This document shows positions 23,674-34,795 of a DNA stretch of 64,000 nucleotides, one piece after another. Under the pieces are notes generated by a model, which did no database searches, had not been told where the DNA came from, and worked only from the letters and a program-made list of their open reading frames with translations. Position numbers and translations under genes: made by a program. The stretch lies in the NCBI GenBank assembly GCA_000349905.1, contig KB722738.1, forward strand, positions 615,551-679,550. The letters run 5' to 3'. Numbering within the stretch: position 1 is the first letter of the stretch; each line of letters begins with the position of its first letter. This stretch comes from Volvariella volvacea V23 (lineage: Eukaryota > Basidiomycota > Agaricomycetes > Agaricales > Pluteaceae).

Positions 23674-25703
23674 CTAGCGAAGCATATCAGCAACCACCCT
23701 CGGACCTGTAACTTTACTCCACCTCCCCTTTTTCATAGGTCCGTACCTAAATTCAGGTGGAGGAGGTAACGGTCTAGGCTGCGCCTGCTGAGGTTGCGCC
23801 ATGCCCATTCCTGGTCTGGGAGGCCCAGGAGGGCCTGGGTATGGGTGCTGTGGGCGAGGAGGTAGAGGGTGATGGGTAGGGTGAGGTGGGTGTTGATGTT
23901 GCTGCGGGTGGGGATGAGGATAGGACTGAGCTGCTGGCGGCTGGTGCTGAGACGGTTGACCATGACGGGATTTCCAGGATGTACGTATTGAATTAGATCT
24001 TGCGAGGAGCTGGATTGAGACAGGGATGCTGTAAATTAGCACATTTCGTCCCTTTGCTAATTAGAAGGCATACCGCGTCCTTCTCCACTCCGTCGGCAAT
24101 GCTTTGTATGATCTTCTCGACCACACTTTTGTGATTTCCATTTGGTTTATCGTCCCGAAACCTCATCATGCGCCACCGGTTGAACTGCGGGTCCCAATGG
24201 ACTTCGACTATTCGATCATCAATCTGCTCTCCAGATCGCTTCATGCTAGATTGAAAGGAAAAGGAAAGGAATATATGGGTCAGTTCATGCCCGGCCGATC
24301 GGCAATTAATTAATTCTTAGCAAGCAAGCAATTGGGTTGCTAGGAAAGGAGCGCATTGAAAGCAAACAACCCACCTCTCCCATTCGTCATCCGTAACGAA
24401 CATTCCGTCGTATAGCTCATATTTTGGTTGACCTCGTTCGTCCCCACACCAGACAAACAGCAGGAACTCGGGTTTTGCGTGAAAGTCAGGCGAATTTGGA
24501 CGACCAGGGAGCGGAGGGAATTTTAGTACAAGCTTGAAGTCAATGCTATTTTCAGACGGTGGCTTCCATTTGATACTATAGAGAATTGAAGTAAAGAATG
24601 TTGAAGCGACGATAAGGAACATTGCGATAAAGACGTACAGGTTGCTATCCGTCCCTGGGACATATGGTGTAGTCACACATGTATATATTAGGCCATCACT
24701 ACCATGGTGCAGAGTGGGCAATTGTGCGAAGACTTCGTCAGCGTGATATGATAGACTGATTGTCTTGACCTTGATTCTGGGGTGAATGTCATTGCTTGGA
24801 GCATGGACAGAAAGGTGTGAACACGCACTCAAAGGGTTGGCTCGCTGCCACGTGTGGGTGATCTGCTATCATTCTTTCATAAGGGCGCGAAAACCACTCT
24901 TTCAATCTCTAAGAGAAGCAAGAAGTTAAAGGGAAAGCGTCAGTACCCCTGCGGGTGAATTACCTAGAGCTCACACACCCCATAACGTTTGTCCAAAGTT
25001 CTTGCCATAACATTTTGGTCGTCAACTAGAAGGCAGTCAAATGCCAAGTATCGCATGGTTTGCTAACCAATTATGAGCGAACGTGACACAAAATAGGCAT
25101 GTATCACATACGGCCTTTGTCCGAGGATCCACGTCAATGACAAGTTCTCCGTCAACGATCGTATTTCGAAGCGGTCGTCGAGGATCCTCGTGGTGGGGAA
25201 AGAACAGCCCGTCTAACTGTCGATACGTGTTGTGACGGTCAATCTATACCGCACACCAACTCATTTAGTCTATTACCAAAACGCGACAAGATTAAACTCA
25301 CGAGGTAGACATTCTGTACACCAGTGTTCAAATCCGTGTTGACAAACAACAATACGCGTACTCCATCCGACTTCTCGCAAACCCAAAAGCTAAATGTGCG
25401 CATACACGTTCATGTATCCAGGCGCCACTTGATCAACAAGCCACGTACTCGAGCTTTTCCAGCTTCTCTAGGTCGTGCTCGGAGAAACTGACAGGCTGAC
25501 TCCCGGGAAATCTTTATGAAGCAAAGGCAGAAATGGCGCAGTCTGAGTAAATATGTATGGTCTTGAAATAAAGCCCTTGGGCAATGGCAAACACACCTAA
25601 GGCTGTCCAGTTGACACAAACCTGCGACAGCCGACTTAAGCCACTGGTCTTGTGGTGAGTCTGGAGGGACAAGATCGCCAGGGAGGTTTGGAATTGGGGG
25701 CAT
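23674..25703 (-). CDS. CEG1: mRNA capping enzyme, GTP:RNA guanylyltransferase subunit
   Basis: Transfers GMP to the 5' diphosphate end of nascent mRNA in the nucleus. Ten exons on the minus strand: 25703-25597, 25511-25449, 25389-25302, 25243-25112, 25062-24979, 24908-24829, 24776-24639, 24575-24375, 24245-24074, 24009-23674; 466 aa, close to fungal Ceg1 (about 420-460). The catalytic lysine lies in CEKSDGVR (about residue 63), the KxDG nucleotidyltransferase motif. Others are [33 protein letters not shown] and [15 protein letters not shown]. The OB-fold part follows with ELYDGMFV and [20 protein letters not shown]. The last about 70 residues are Pro/His/Gln-rich, an unusual low-complexity tail after the catalytic fold. 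Exon 2 ends at GTACGT, which is inside a GAGTAC; the alternative one codon later would break the frame. Confidence 0.95.
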
Positions 25704-26058
25704 TGGAGAGCGCAAAGCGGCGTAGCTGACGAGACACCTCCAAGCCTTTTCAAAGCAGCAATACTGCGATGCGTGACAATGCAGTGTGACAGCCGATGTG
25801 TCACAATAACGGCAAGTGTAATTAATGCAGGCAACCGCGACTGCGTGAAGCAACGCGTTGAACCGATATGGGCGCAATCTGTGCAGACTGGGCGATCGTG
25901 TGCTCTACTCGCGTACATCCCCTTAATGAGGCATTTTCACCGAAATCGATTCACGCATGCAGCCAGTAAAGGGGTTCATTTAATGTATCAGTGCGATATG
26001 GATTTGCGTGGATAGTACAATTAACAAGAACACCAGGAAAAATAGAACGTCTACGAGA
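25704..26058. other. Promoter region of the capping enzyme and 3' flank of SKP1
   Basis: Both neighbours are on the minus strand, so this 355-bp interval holds the SKP1 3' UTR and the CEG1 promoter. No further gene is seen. Confidence 0.4.
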
Positions 26059-26829
26059 TCATCGGTCCTCTGCCCATTCCTGTTCGAGGGAACATGAGCA
26101 ACCTGGACAATTGGGGCCATCAATGGATGGAAACCACTTACGTTCTCCTTCTTGATTTGTGCCTAGTTGGACGAACAAAGCTTTAGATAACACAACAATG
26201 GAAACACAACGCGACGCGTACCTCCTCTTCGGGGGTAAAGTCATTGACAATGTTGAACAGCTTCCTGATCTCCTCAGGGGTCTTTCCTTTTATCATGTTT
26301 GCGACTGTCTTGCAACCAACATCACTAGAGTCGTACAGATGTGAGTTTAAATGAGCTGATGGGTATCTTGGGTGAGACCCACAGCAGTGATTTGATATCC
26401 AGATAGTTGGCGGCGAGGATGATTTCGAAAAGCATCTCCTGATCAACGCTAATGAACTTTTGGTCCCATTCGCTGATATCGGTGGTGCGCTTGCGCGTTT
26501 CATCCTGGGATTGGTCGGCGTCTGGAGCAGGAAGGGGCTCTCCTCTGTGGTGCTCGCAGTACTCGAGAACCTGGACGTGATTTTAATGAGGCGATCATAT
26601 CGGCAGCAGCGCCCAGACGTACCTTCTTCAGAACAGCAGAAGACACGTTTGGCAAAGGAATGGGCTGGTCAGATTCGCCGACATCTGGAAGTATATGTGA
26701 ATTTTAACACGTTTTTGAGCGCGGATAAGGGGTCGTACCCTCAAGCATGTTCTTAATCAGAACGCTGCGCTCGATGATGTCGCGCTCGGTGGTGAAGTGC
26801 TCGTTGTCAGAGGTGACGAGGAGAACCAT
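26059..26829 (-). CDS. SKP1: SCF ubiquitin ligase adaptor Skp1
   Basis: Links F-box proteins to cullin-1 in SCF ubiquitin ligases. Exons on the minus strand: 26829-26739, 26684-26623, 26570-26383, 26324-26222, 26162-26142, 26079-26059; 161 aa, the normal Skp1 length. The BTB/POZ-like N-terminus has [18 protein letters not shown] and [20 protein letters not shown]. The Skp1 C-terminal helices that bind F-boxes read [20 protein letters not shown] and [16 protein letters not shown], ending in EWAEDR where most orthologues have W-C-E. The last two coding exons are 21 nt each. The gene is divergent from mitochondrial bL27 with 213 bp between start codons. Confidence 0.96.
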
Positions 26830-27042
26830 TATTGTATATCGAGGTGTATTGGAGGGAGATGACTTGAAGTGGAAAGGAGCTGATGGGGGTTTAAATGGTA
26901 GTGGGTAGCGGGTGGCACAATGCTGTGGAGGTTATTTAGGCTCAGGCTATCGGCGATAGCCGAAGGGTCCGTGCTCAAACCCAGTCATAGCGCGTCTTCA
27001 TTTGACTTCGCCTAGCGCCATTGTGCCGCTGTTTCATTTATT

Positions 27043-27617
27043 ATGTCCTTTTTGACTCGTGTTCTTGATTTCACCAGAGCCTCTCCTTTTTCCCTCCTAG
27101 GTGCCGCCCACTCCATCCTGTTCTTCGCATGACTCACCTTGTTGATTTTCGCTTCCAGGCTCAATTCGGACAGCCACGAAGCGCGCTGGAGGAACTGTGC
27201 ACAATCATGGTGGTTCACCAGGTAAACGACTCGGTGTGAAGAAGTTCTCAGGTGTGCTCCTCATTGTTTTATTCTCGCGAGGAGTACTCAACAACCGCCA
27301 CAAGACCAAGCTGTAATCCCTGGAAACATTATTGTGAGACAAAGGGGGACAGAATTCCACCCGGGACAGCACGTGAGTCCTCAGTGGCAGTAGCAATTCT
27401 TGTCTGAGCAATTATCCTGCGGCAGGTCAAAATAGGTCGCGATCACACAATATATGCCACAGCACCTGGCTTTGTCCGTTTCTACAAGCAGAAGCACATG
27501 CGAGGAGAGCGTAGATTTGTGGGTGTTGTTCTCGAGCGAGGAGAGGTGCTGCCTCGAGACACCGAAGGTCGAGGTCGCAGTCGGTATTGTGGTCTTGTCA
27601 ACCTGAATGCACAGTGA
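27043..27617 (+). CDS. MRPL27: Mitochondrial ribosomal protein bL27m
   Basis: A large-subunit protein of the mitochondrial ribosome whose bacterial homologue reaches the peptidyl transferase centre. Four exons: 27043-27100, 27159-27251, 27305-27372, 27426-27617; 136 aa. The N-terminal 23 residues are basic and hydroxylated (starts MSFLTRVLDFTRASPF), a plausible presequence. The bL27 signature follows: RTATKRAGGTVHNHGGSPGKR, then GVKKFSDQAVIPGNIIVRQRG and FHPGQHV. It lacks the long C-terminal extension of the yeast protein Mrp7. Confidence 0.95.
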
Positions 27618-27916
27618 TCCAGACCCGAGATCCTCCGCCGCCCTGTCACCCGCCTCATCTATACCCAAGTAATACCAAAACTATAGCAAGTAGGTCCTAC
27701 GCTGCAATGCCACGGTTTGCATTTAGCGCAATTATCCCATGGCCTCGGTGGCTTAGAAATAAAAATAGATTTTTGTTCGCAGCCCTCCTTTGCCTCTTGC
27801 CTTCGTCTGCTCCCTCACAACACCTCAATGCGATTAACAATAGTCCCAACAAAGCCTTCAGGTTTGTGGTATACTACTTGAACAGCCTCAATTATCAATT
27901 GTTCTGTATTCGGCAC

Positions 27917-29104
27917 ATGTCTACTCTTTTACTAGACTTGCCCAACGAGGCGACTATCTTGAGCTTAGGAAAAGCCCTCCTCGACGATACTCACAAATGG
28001 AAACAAGGAAAGACATTTTATACGCACGTGAGGTCATTCTACCGTGCAAAGGATACTGTGAACGATCCCCGCGGAGCGCCCTGGCACTGTAGGGTCAGCG
28101 AGCACGACCCCACCAAGGATGCCGATTTTATGCACATGTGGAACAAATTAGGCATCAACAAACCCATAAATGAGAAGGAGTGCGTTACAGCTACCGCGTT
28201 TATGCTTTCTCGTCTTGGACTGGCGTGTACAGGCTTTCCTGACTCACATGGGAAGCTACGGCGTGAAGACCACCACGCCCACGGGTTTACATCATTCCCG
28301 TATCCCTTTGCCTGAAACTGCGCCGTAGTCCGCAAGCTTGGTTTATGTGTTCTAACTTTATATGTCCTTCCAAAGGTACATCCCGGAGATCGATAAAGTT
28401 ACCAAGGTCAAACAACTTTCGCCAACGGCAATAATTTGGACCTTGCACTACAAGTTTACGCCTCCTGTATCTCCACGCGTCTTTACTGTGCTTCAAGTGA
28501 CTCATTTGGACGAAGGAGTAGTAGAGTCAACTACAGATGGCACTGCAAAAGGGAACAAAGCAACGACGCGTAGAACTGGGTACGTCGCCCTTCTAGCTTC
28601 CACGAAGGCGGCTGACTCGGTTGTGTCTATCCTGTTTTCCTTCGAATTCTACGCAACACGATCCATTTCCTGAACCGATCGCGACAATGACGTACATGGC
28701 GCTGCATCTCATGCGTGCATTTACACCTTGAATCATGGGCATCCTATCTCTAACAGCATAATAGTCTCCATTCCCATAGATCTTTCATCCCCATCCGACG
28801 ACTCTCTAACTTCCCTTGAAGAAAAAGGTGTCAGAGGTCGTTACGTCAGCGTGGAGCGTATCCAAGAACTCGAGAACGGCAAAATCGAATGGCGGATGGC
28901 TACTTCTAGTACCCCAGGCGGGAGCATTCCGAGCTTTATTGTGGAAAGCACTATGGCGGGCAAGATTGCGCAGGTGAGTGACTTGGAGAGGCTGTGATTA
29001 GAGTCCTAACTGGACTTTTGGGATTGCGACAGGATGTGCCCCATTTCTTCAAGTGGCTAAAGAGTCTCCCTCCGGAGGCCCCAACTGCATCTGCAGCGGA
29101 CTAA
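27917..29104 (+). CDS. DUF3074 (START-like) domain protein
   Basis: Four exons: 27917-28179, 28376-28579, 28757-28973, 29033-29104; 251 aa. The order of conserved segments WHCRVSEHDP, EYIPEIDKVTKVKQLSPT, IWTLHYKFTPPVSPRVFTV and RGRYVSVERIQELENGKIEWRM matches the fungal DUF3074 family, a START/SRPBCC-like fold expected to bind a hydrophobic ligand. The C-terminal FIVESTMAGKIAQDVPHFFKWL is also typical. Intron 1 is 196 nt and intron 2 is 177 nt, long for this window. The biological role is unknown for the whole family. Confidence 0.85.
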
Positions 29105-29471
29105 ATGAGTGGGTTTTCTTACGATAGAGTTGTCTTGTGTCTAGTATTCTGGGACTTGGAGTTTGAACCAAATGGTTTCTTGTCTGCACCAATATCACGA
29201 CCAGCGATGGGCAATTATATCTACCACTCGTGTATGTTTGAAGCACGCGTATCGCGAAAGTGTCCATATCCCTTCAGTCCAGTCAAGGATTCCAATAATC
29301 GGTTATAACAAATATAACAGCTACACAGATTGAAGTGATATAACGAAGCAAGGTACTTATACCCCTCGCTTCCCTTCAAGGGAAAAGTCCATCCATAAAT
29401 CGATACCGCATATTCCTGCCTTAAGAGAGAGCGGCTTGGATCCTGTCGCTTAGATCACATCGTCAAACACA
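29105..29471. other. Convergent 3' flank
   Basis: Between the stop codons of the DUF3074 gene and the bleomycin hydrolase gene. Shows only UTR-like sequence. Confidence 0.4.
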
Positions 29472-31431
29472 TTAAGCCAAAGTTCCCTTGAAGAACAGGA
29501 TGAGTAAATTATTGAGGGAGAAGGTAGGACGACATACCAAAGGATCCCAGGGGGGCAATACGATTCTCTCTCCAGATTCGAACACAGTAACAAGCTCCTT
29601 AGGCGCTAAAGCCTTTGGTACAACAATTTGGTATACAAATCTGTTTTTTCCGTTGTGAGAAAAAGGAACGGGAAGGATGCAAAGCAAAAGACTCACTCCT
29701 CGAACCATCTGTCGGTCATGACAAAGTATCCATGATTACCTGCCGTCTCGCCCCACGAGTTCTCGACTTTGTATCTGACTGGCTTGCCTTGATCGTCAAG
29801 GTGGACCCCAGAGATGACCATTGCATGGGTCATTGCCGATTCGTTGACTTGGAGTCGTTCGGCTTTGGTTAGTCCAAGTGTGATGTTGAATGCTTCCTAG
29901 AGAGGCGAATAAATGTCCATCGTCATGACGATAACAAGAGGAGCGGTGAAGGTTAATGGCTTCTGGAAGGAGGAATGGATCGAGACTTACTTCGTATTCA
30001 AACAAAGCAGGATCCATTATGCCGGCCGCGGTTTCCGAGAACTTGCCTACATCACAACCAAAGAAGACTGGTTGACCGGCCCTGATTAGCTGCAGGTAAA
30101 AGCGTAAATCAACATTAATTGGCACGGAAAAAGGGTCAGTAGAATCCCACACACCTTGATGACAGTGTTCTTTAGGGTATCGATATCGGTATTGACGTCT
30201 GTAAAAGTGCGTTAAGCAATGGGATTTGAGGGGTGGGAAAGAGAGTACATAGGACAGGTCGTGCACCCCAGACGTTTCCGAGTTTGTCGACAGTGTATAA
30301 CTTGGAATAAGCATTTCGGGGATCATTGATAAGAGAGAAGCACTCTGAAGGCTATGAGCCATATGGTCATTTTGCCAGTTATTTATAGCAGCACACAAAG
30401 CCGGATGGTACTTATCAGCCAATGTCGAGATGAGCGGAAAGGAACGACATACCCTATACGGTTTGGTAGCAAACTGGTTGAAGTATTCCACAGGCGTTCC
30501 TTCCCATTTTCCAATCTTGCCATCCGCATCAACGTACTCCCAAACGAACTTTCCATCTGGTCGTGGGGGAACACCCAACGTAGCGGTCAAAATCCCGTAA
30601 ATCTCTTTCAACAAGTGTTCCTTCTTGGCTCTCAACGTAGCCAATGCTTGATCCTCCGGAACGAAAGCGGCTTTCAGAGTAGCAGAAAGCTTGCGTAAAA
30701 TTAGACCATGCTCTCGAAGCTTGGTTTTGAGGAGGTTGTTGAGGGGTCCGGATAGGGATGAGTGGGTTGATTCGGGGAAGACAGTTTGAGGAACCAGACC
30801 GTAATTTTCGGCCAAGTTGACGAACATGTCCCATTGGCCGCCGTCGTTGATGAGGTCACCTGAGAGGTGGCTTATGAGGCGGTCATCAATCGGGAGATGG
30901 GCATTCTCAATAGAGAGCTCAAGGTAGTAGTTGGCTTTGTTGAGCTTGTCCCAGAAAAAGAGATAGGACTATTTTTGATAGGTATTAGTCGTACGACCAG
31001 ACTATCGGAATGACAACGGAACCAACCTGCGAGAGTTGGAAGTCTTTCAACTTCAATTTCTTCATGATCCCGTAGCGGTAGACATTGGTTGTCGCAAAAA
31101 TCCAGCATCTTCCGCTGCTCTTCTGGTTCGTAATCGGACCGGTTTGGAAGTCAACCACGTTATTGAAGATGTACGAATCCGCAATACGAGCCGTACGGGA
31201 GCTCAGTGCAGAGCGAATGTCAGAGTGAGAGAGGATAGTCCGAGCCAGACGTGTCTTGGGGTCAGAAGACGCTTCTTCCTCCCAGGATGCCACGCTATCA
31301 AGGGTTAACGAGCCATTCAATGACTTAGGGGTTATTTGTAGAGTGGCCATGGAGTCAGCGAGGTCGGTCGACCTCTTTTCGTCAACGGAGACAGCGTCAG
31401 CAACGGTAGGGCGGGAGGAAGATGCACCCAT
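29472..31431 (-). CDS. LAP3: Bleomycin hydrolase (C1B papain-like cysteine aminopeptidase)
   Basis: A cytosolic hexameric aminopeptidase. Exons on the minus strand: 31431-31027, 30968-30453, 30351-30249, 30198-30155, 30089-29991, 29896-29697, 29640-29538, 29486-29472; 494 aa. The catalytic Cys is in NQKSSGRCWIFA (about residue 109), His in MTHAMVISGV and Asn in YKVENSWGE. Further family motifs are GQWDMFVNLAENYGLVP and GQPVFFGCDVGK. The last exon is 15 nt and encodes GTLA plus stop, so the self-processing C-terminus ends in Leu-Ala. The start MGASSSRP has Gly at position 2 followed by a Ser-rich stretch, which would suit N-myristoylation. Confidence 0.95.
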
Positions 31432-31638
31432 AGTCGGTCAAGCTGGTGGTGGAGAGAAAAGCAATGGGAACCGAGCAAACGGGAACCGGGGAGATAAGGT
31501 AGCAATCCTTTTATGGCAATTAGCAGACGGGTTGTTGAGATCCCAAGCCGAAGAAAGGAAGTCGGTGCCAAATAGAGCCAAATCAGCAACTCCACCATCC
31601 GCCTCCGTCGATCGTCATTGCCAGTGACGCTTTGAATC

Positions 31639-32638
31639 ATGGATGCTCACAAACCAGAAGCTACACCAGAAGTCGCACCCGTAGTTCCGTTTATGACTCC
31701 TCAATCCTTGCTTCTCGCATCCTTGGGATTTGCGGTTGTTCTGGTCGCAAGTAAGTTTGCTCCTGGGCTGAATTTGTTTGAGATTCATGACCCATCAACT
31801 TTTAGTCCTCGTCCTTCTGAGCAAACGAAAAGCTGCGAAACAAGGCAAATCCTTGCTCTTACTCGGACCTTCTGATTCCGGCAAAACCGCTATCCTCTCT
31901 ACTGCAAGTGTCTCACCGCATTCCTGTGCCAGACATCTCACAGAACAGCTCAGCTCGCATACGGTCAAACACTCTCAACGCACAGTTCGCTTCAAGTGAA
32001 TTCGTCCTTGATAACACTTTCAGAAGGCCAAAAGTCAATACCTGTGGTTGATGTACCAGGACATCCAAGGCTAAGGGATCACTTCCGAGAGCATCTAAAC
32101 GATGCTAAAGTCGTGGCGTTCGTGGTGGATGCCAACCTCATCTCCCGCAACGGTGCAGTTGTTGCAGAGTAAGTTGCTCTATGAGATTGTCCAATACGGT
32201 CAACTCACGCTTCTTGTCAGGCACTTGCACCTTGTCTTGCATAGCTTGTCATCGCTACCTCCTTCGCAAAAACCGCCGACTCTCGTCGTTGTTGCACACA
32301 AGTCCGACTTGATGCGAGTTCCAGCTGGGACAACAAGTCCGAACAGTGTCGCTATTAATCGCGTCCGTTCGGTACTCGAACGCGAGTTGGAGAAACGACG
32401 GGCCTCGCATGCAGGCGGTGTAGGCGTGGAGGGACTGGGAGAGGAAGGAGAGACAGAGATGGGAGGACTTGAATGCACCAACAGCGAGGGTGTATTCAGG
32501 TTTGAGGACTGGGAAGGAGGGGAGGTGTCGTTTGTCGGGACTCATGTCCATGTCGGAGAGAAAGCACCTCCAACGGATGACGAGAAGGCTGTGGATGGCC
32601 TCCAAGAACTGAAGGACTGGTTGCAGGAGAACATTTAA
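31639..32638 (+). CDS. SRP102: Signal recognition particle receptor beta subunit
   Basis: An ER-membrane GTPase that anchors the SRP receptor alpha subunit. Four exons: 31639-31750, 31806-31903, 31954-32168, 32221-32638; 280 aa. An N-terminal membrane anchor at about residues 20-40 (SLLLASLGFAVVLVAILVLL) is followed by the P-loop GPSDSGKTA, the G3 motif VVDVPGHPRLRD and the G4 motif VAHKSDLM. Intron 2 begins GCAAGT, a GC-AG intron: exon 2 ends in ...ILST and exon 3 resumes LAYGQT, the only in-frame join that keeps the family sequence. A Gly/Glu-rich insertion (HAGGVGVEGLGEEGETEMGG) lies before the last domain segment. Confidence 0.93.
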
Positions 32639-33256
32639 CGTGAGTGCGTATGTGTAGTTTCATGCTAATGTAGTTATATTATGCACGATATATTATCACT
32701 GTAATTTGCTTCCCTCACCGTCATAGGTTTGGTGGTGACCATCAATCCAAACAAGAGCAAACTTTCCACGCCTATAAATCTCAGCAACATCAGACCGTTT
32801 TTTCCATGTCGCAGCCTATTAGACAGTGCCCGCTCAGAGCTTCACCTCCAATTCGAACGGGCGATTCGGCCATGCGCAGAGTAATGCGGCTAGGATTAAG
32901 AACTCACTCTCCGACTTTCCATGGTGTAGCGAGTGTCAGACCTTACCTACATCCTGAATACAATTCCCGTTTTTCCTCCTGGTCGATGCATTGAGCGCTG
33001 ATGATAAGACCCTTCTGGCACGTTCCACGCAAGTACGCACAACGGCCGCAGAGCAACCCAGAGAGGAGGATCTTTGAGGGTGACAGGCGTGACGAGTGGA
33101 CTCCCACGGTATCGAATTGGCTGCAACTCGCCTCCACGCTTACCTTCCGTTCTCCGTTACTTGCCTTTAGCTCTCTATCTTCCTCTCCTTTGTTATCTTG
33201 CGCCTTCCCCGTCTCTAATACTTGCCCTGCCAACAACCCCCTCGCGATAATAGAAA
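32639..33256. other. Intergenic region between SRP102 and SAR1
   Basis: Holds the 3' UTR of the receptor gene and the promoter/5' UTR of SAR1, the latter strongly C/T-rich just before the start codon. No gene found; a 62-codon frame at 32806 lacks features. Confidence 0.4.
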
Positions 33257-34394
33257 ATGTTCATCATTAACTGGTTCTGGGATATCCTTGCCCAGCTCGG
33301 TATGTAAAAGCCAGGTCAATTAGGTGTTTGTGTTTCCTGACTCAAGGGCTTCCGTGATACCTGAACCACACCATCACCGTGCACTTCATTGCTCCTGAAC
33401 GGACTGACGAACTCTCGCCTTGCCTCAACGCAGGGCTGGCCCACAAGAATGCCAAAATTCTCTTCCTTGGCTTGGATAACGCTGGAAAGACGGTAAGTGT
33501 TGCACTTTTTTTGATGACGTTTCTCCGTAGCAGCGTTGTTGTTATGATGTTAGGACACGATACTGACGATGGCCATTGATCCATTTAGACACTGTTGCAC
33601 ATGTTGAAGAATGATAGATTGGCCACGTTGCAGCCCACGCTTCACCCGAGTAAATAACTCTTCCCCCAGTCGCGCTGTTTCAAGAGACTGATAATTCGGT
33701 TGTATAGCTTCTGAGGAGCTTGCTATTGGAAATGTCAAGTTTACGACATATGATTTGGGTGGTCACCACCAAGGCGAGTACACCCTAGCCACCTTCAAGG
33801 ACACCACTAACACACAACTTCATCCCGACTACGTCATTACCGCAACAATATGTTCGTAAACAATAGCTCGTCGTCTTTGGCGCGATTACTTCCCTGAAGT
33901 CGACGGAATCATTTTCCTAGTCGACAGTGCCGATTTCGAACGTTTCCCAGAATCCAAGGCCGAACTCGACTCTCTCCTCTCAATTGAAGAGCTCGCCAGA
34001 GTGCCTTTCTTGATCCTTGGAAACAAGATCGACGCTCCTGGTGCCGTTAGTGAAGAGGAGTTGAGACATCACCTGGGATTGTATCAGACCACTGGAAAGG
34101 TGCGGTGTCCCTTTTCGCGCTAAACTGACGTGTCCTTTGTCTCTGGGCATGTGAATATTCGGTTTATGTTGTACTGACGTGGCGCGTCGTTTCTTTTGCT
34201 GTCATTGTGTTATTGGTTCTTCCGGTATTACAGGGCAAGGTTCCTCTTACCGACATCCGACCTATCGAAATCTTCATGTGCTCAGTCGTCCAGAGGCAAG
34301 GTTATGGTGAAGGTTTCCGCTGGCTCTCGCAATACGTGCGTACCCACTAAATCGCTCAAACGCTAGCGTGCTGACACGACGCGTACAGATCTAA
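33257..34394 (+). CDS. SAR1: Small GTPase Sar1
   Basis: Starts COPII coat assembly at ER exit sites. Seven exons: 33257-33299, 33434-33492, 33589-33649, 33708-33773, 33867-34099, 34234-34335, 34389-34394; 189 aa, exactly the family length. The N-terminal amphipathic helix [15 protein letters not shown] is followed by G1 GLDNAGKT, switch I QPTLHPTSEELAIG, G3 DLGGH, G4 LGNKIDAP and a C-terminus ending RWLSQYI. Intron 4 starts GCGAGT (GC-AG class); no GT donor nearby keeps the GGHHQARRLW frame. The last coding exon is only ATC TAA (6 nt). Confidence 0.97.
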
Positions 34395-34795
34395 ACGATA
34401 GAATTCGTCTCTTGACACTGTGGGATCCTAAGTGGAAGCATACGCCCTCGCCTTGACCATCCTAGGATCGAGGACAATTAGCTTGACTGTATCCAGAGCG
34501 ATTTTGGGATGTTAGCTATACTCGACTCTGTTTCGTCCTCGTCTTTGTCATTTTGTTTCTTTGTTGGTTGATTCGTCCTACGCTATTCACAACTTCTTTC
34601 TCGTCCAACGTGCGAGCACCTGCGGCGTGGTACGGCAACGGATTTTGTGAAGGATGCATGGATGCGAGCGTGAAAGCTTGAGTAAATGAGGTACTGGATT
34701 CAGGTCCACGGGCGACATCGTCACAACATTCGCGTAACTCCTTGGCCTTCTCCGAGTCCTACAACCGCACACCATATTAACTTGACCTGCATGTA
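34395..34795. other. Intergenic region between SAR1 and PIG-M
   Basis: SAR1 3' UTR followed by the promoter of the mannosyltransferase gene. Nothing else seen. Confidence 0.4.

Noticed and set aside
25445..25511. Frameshift in the capping enzyme at intron 2
   Set aside because: Using the donor one codon later gave a one-base conflict, but the GTACGT donor four bases earlier restores the frame and gives the expected WVCEKSDG context.
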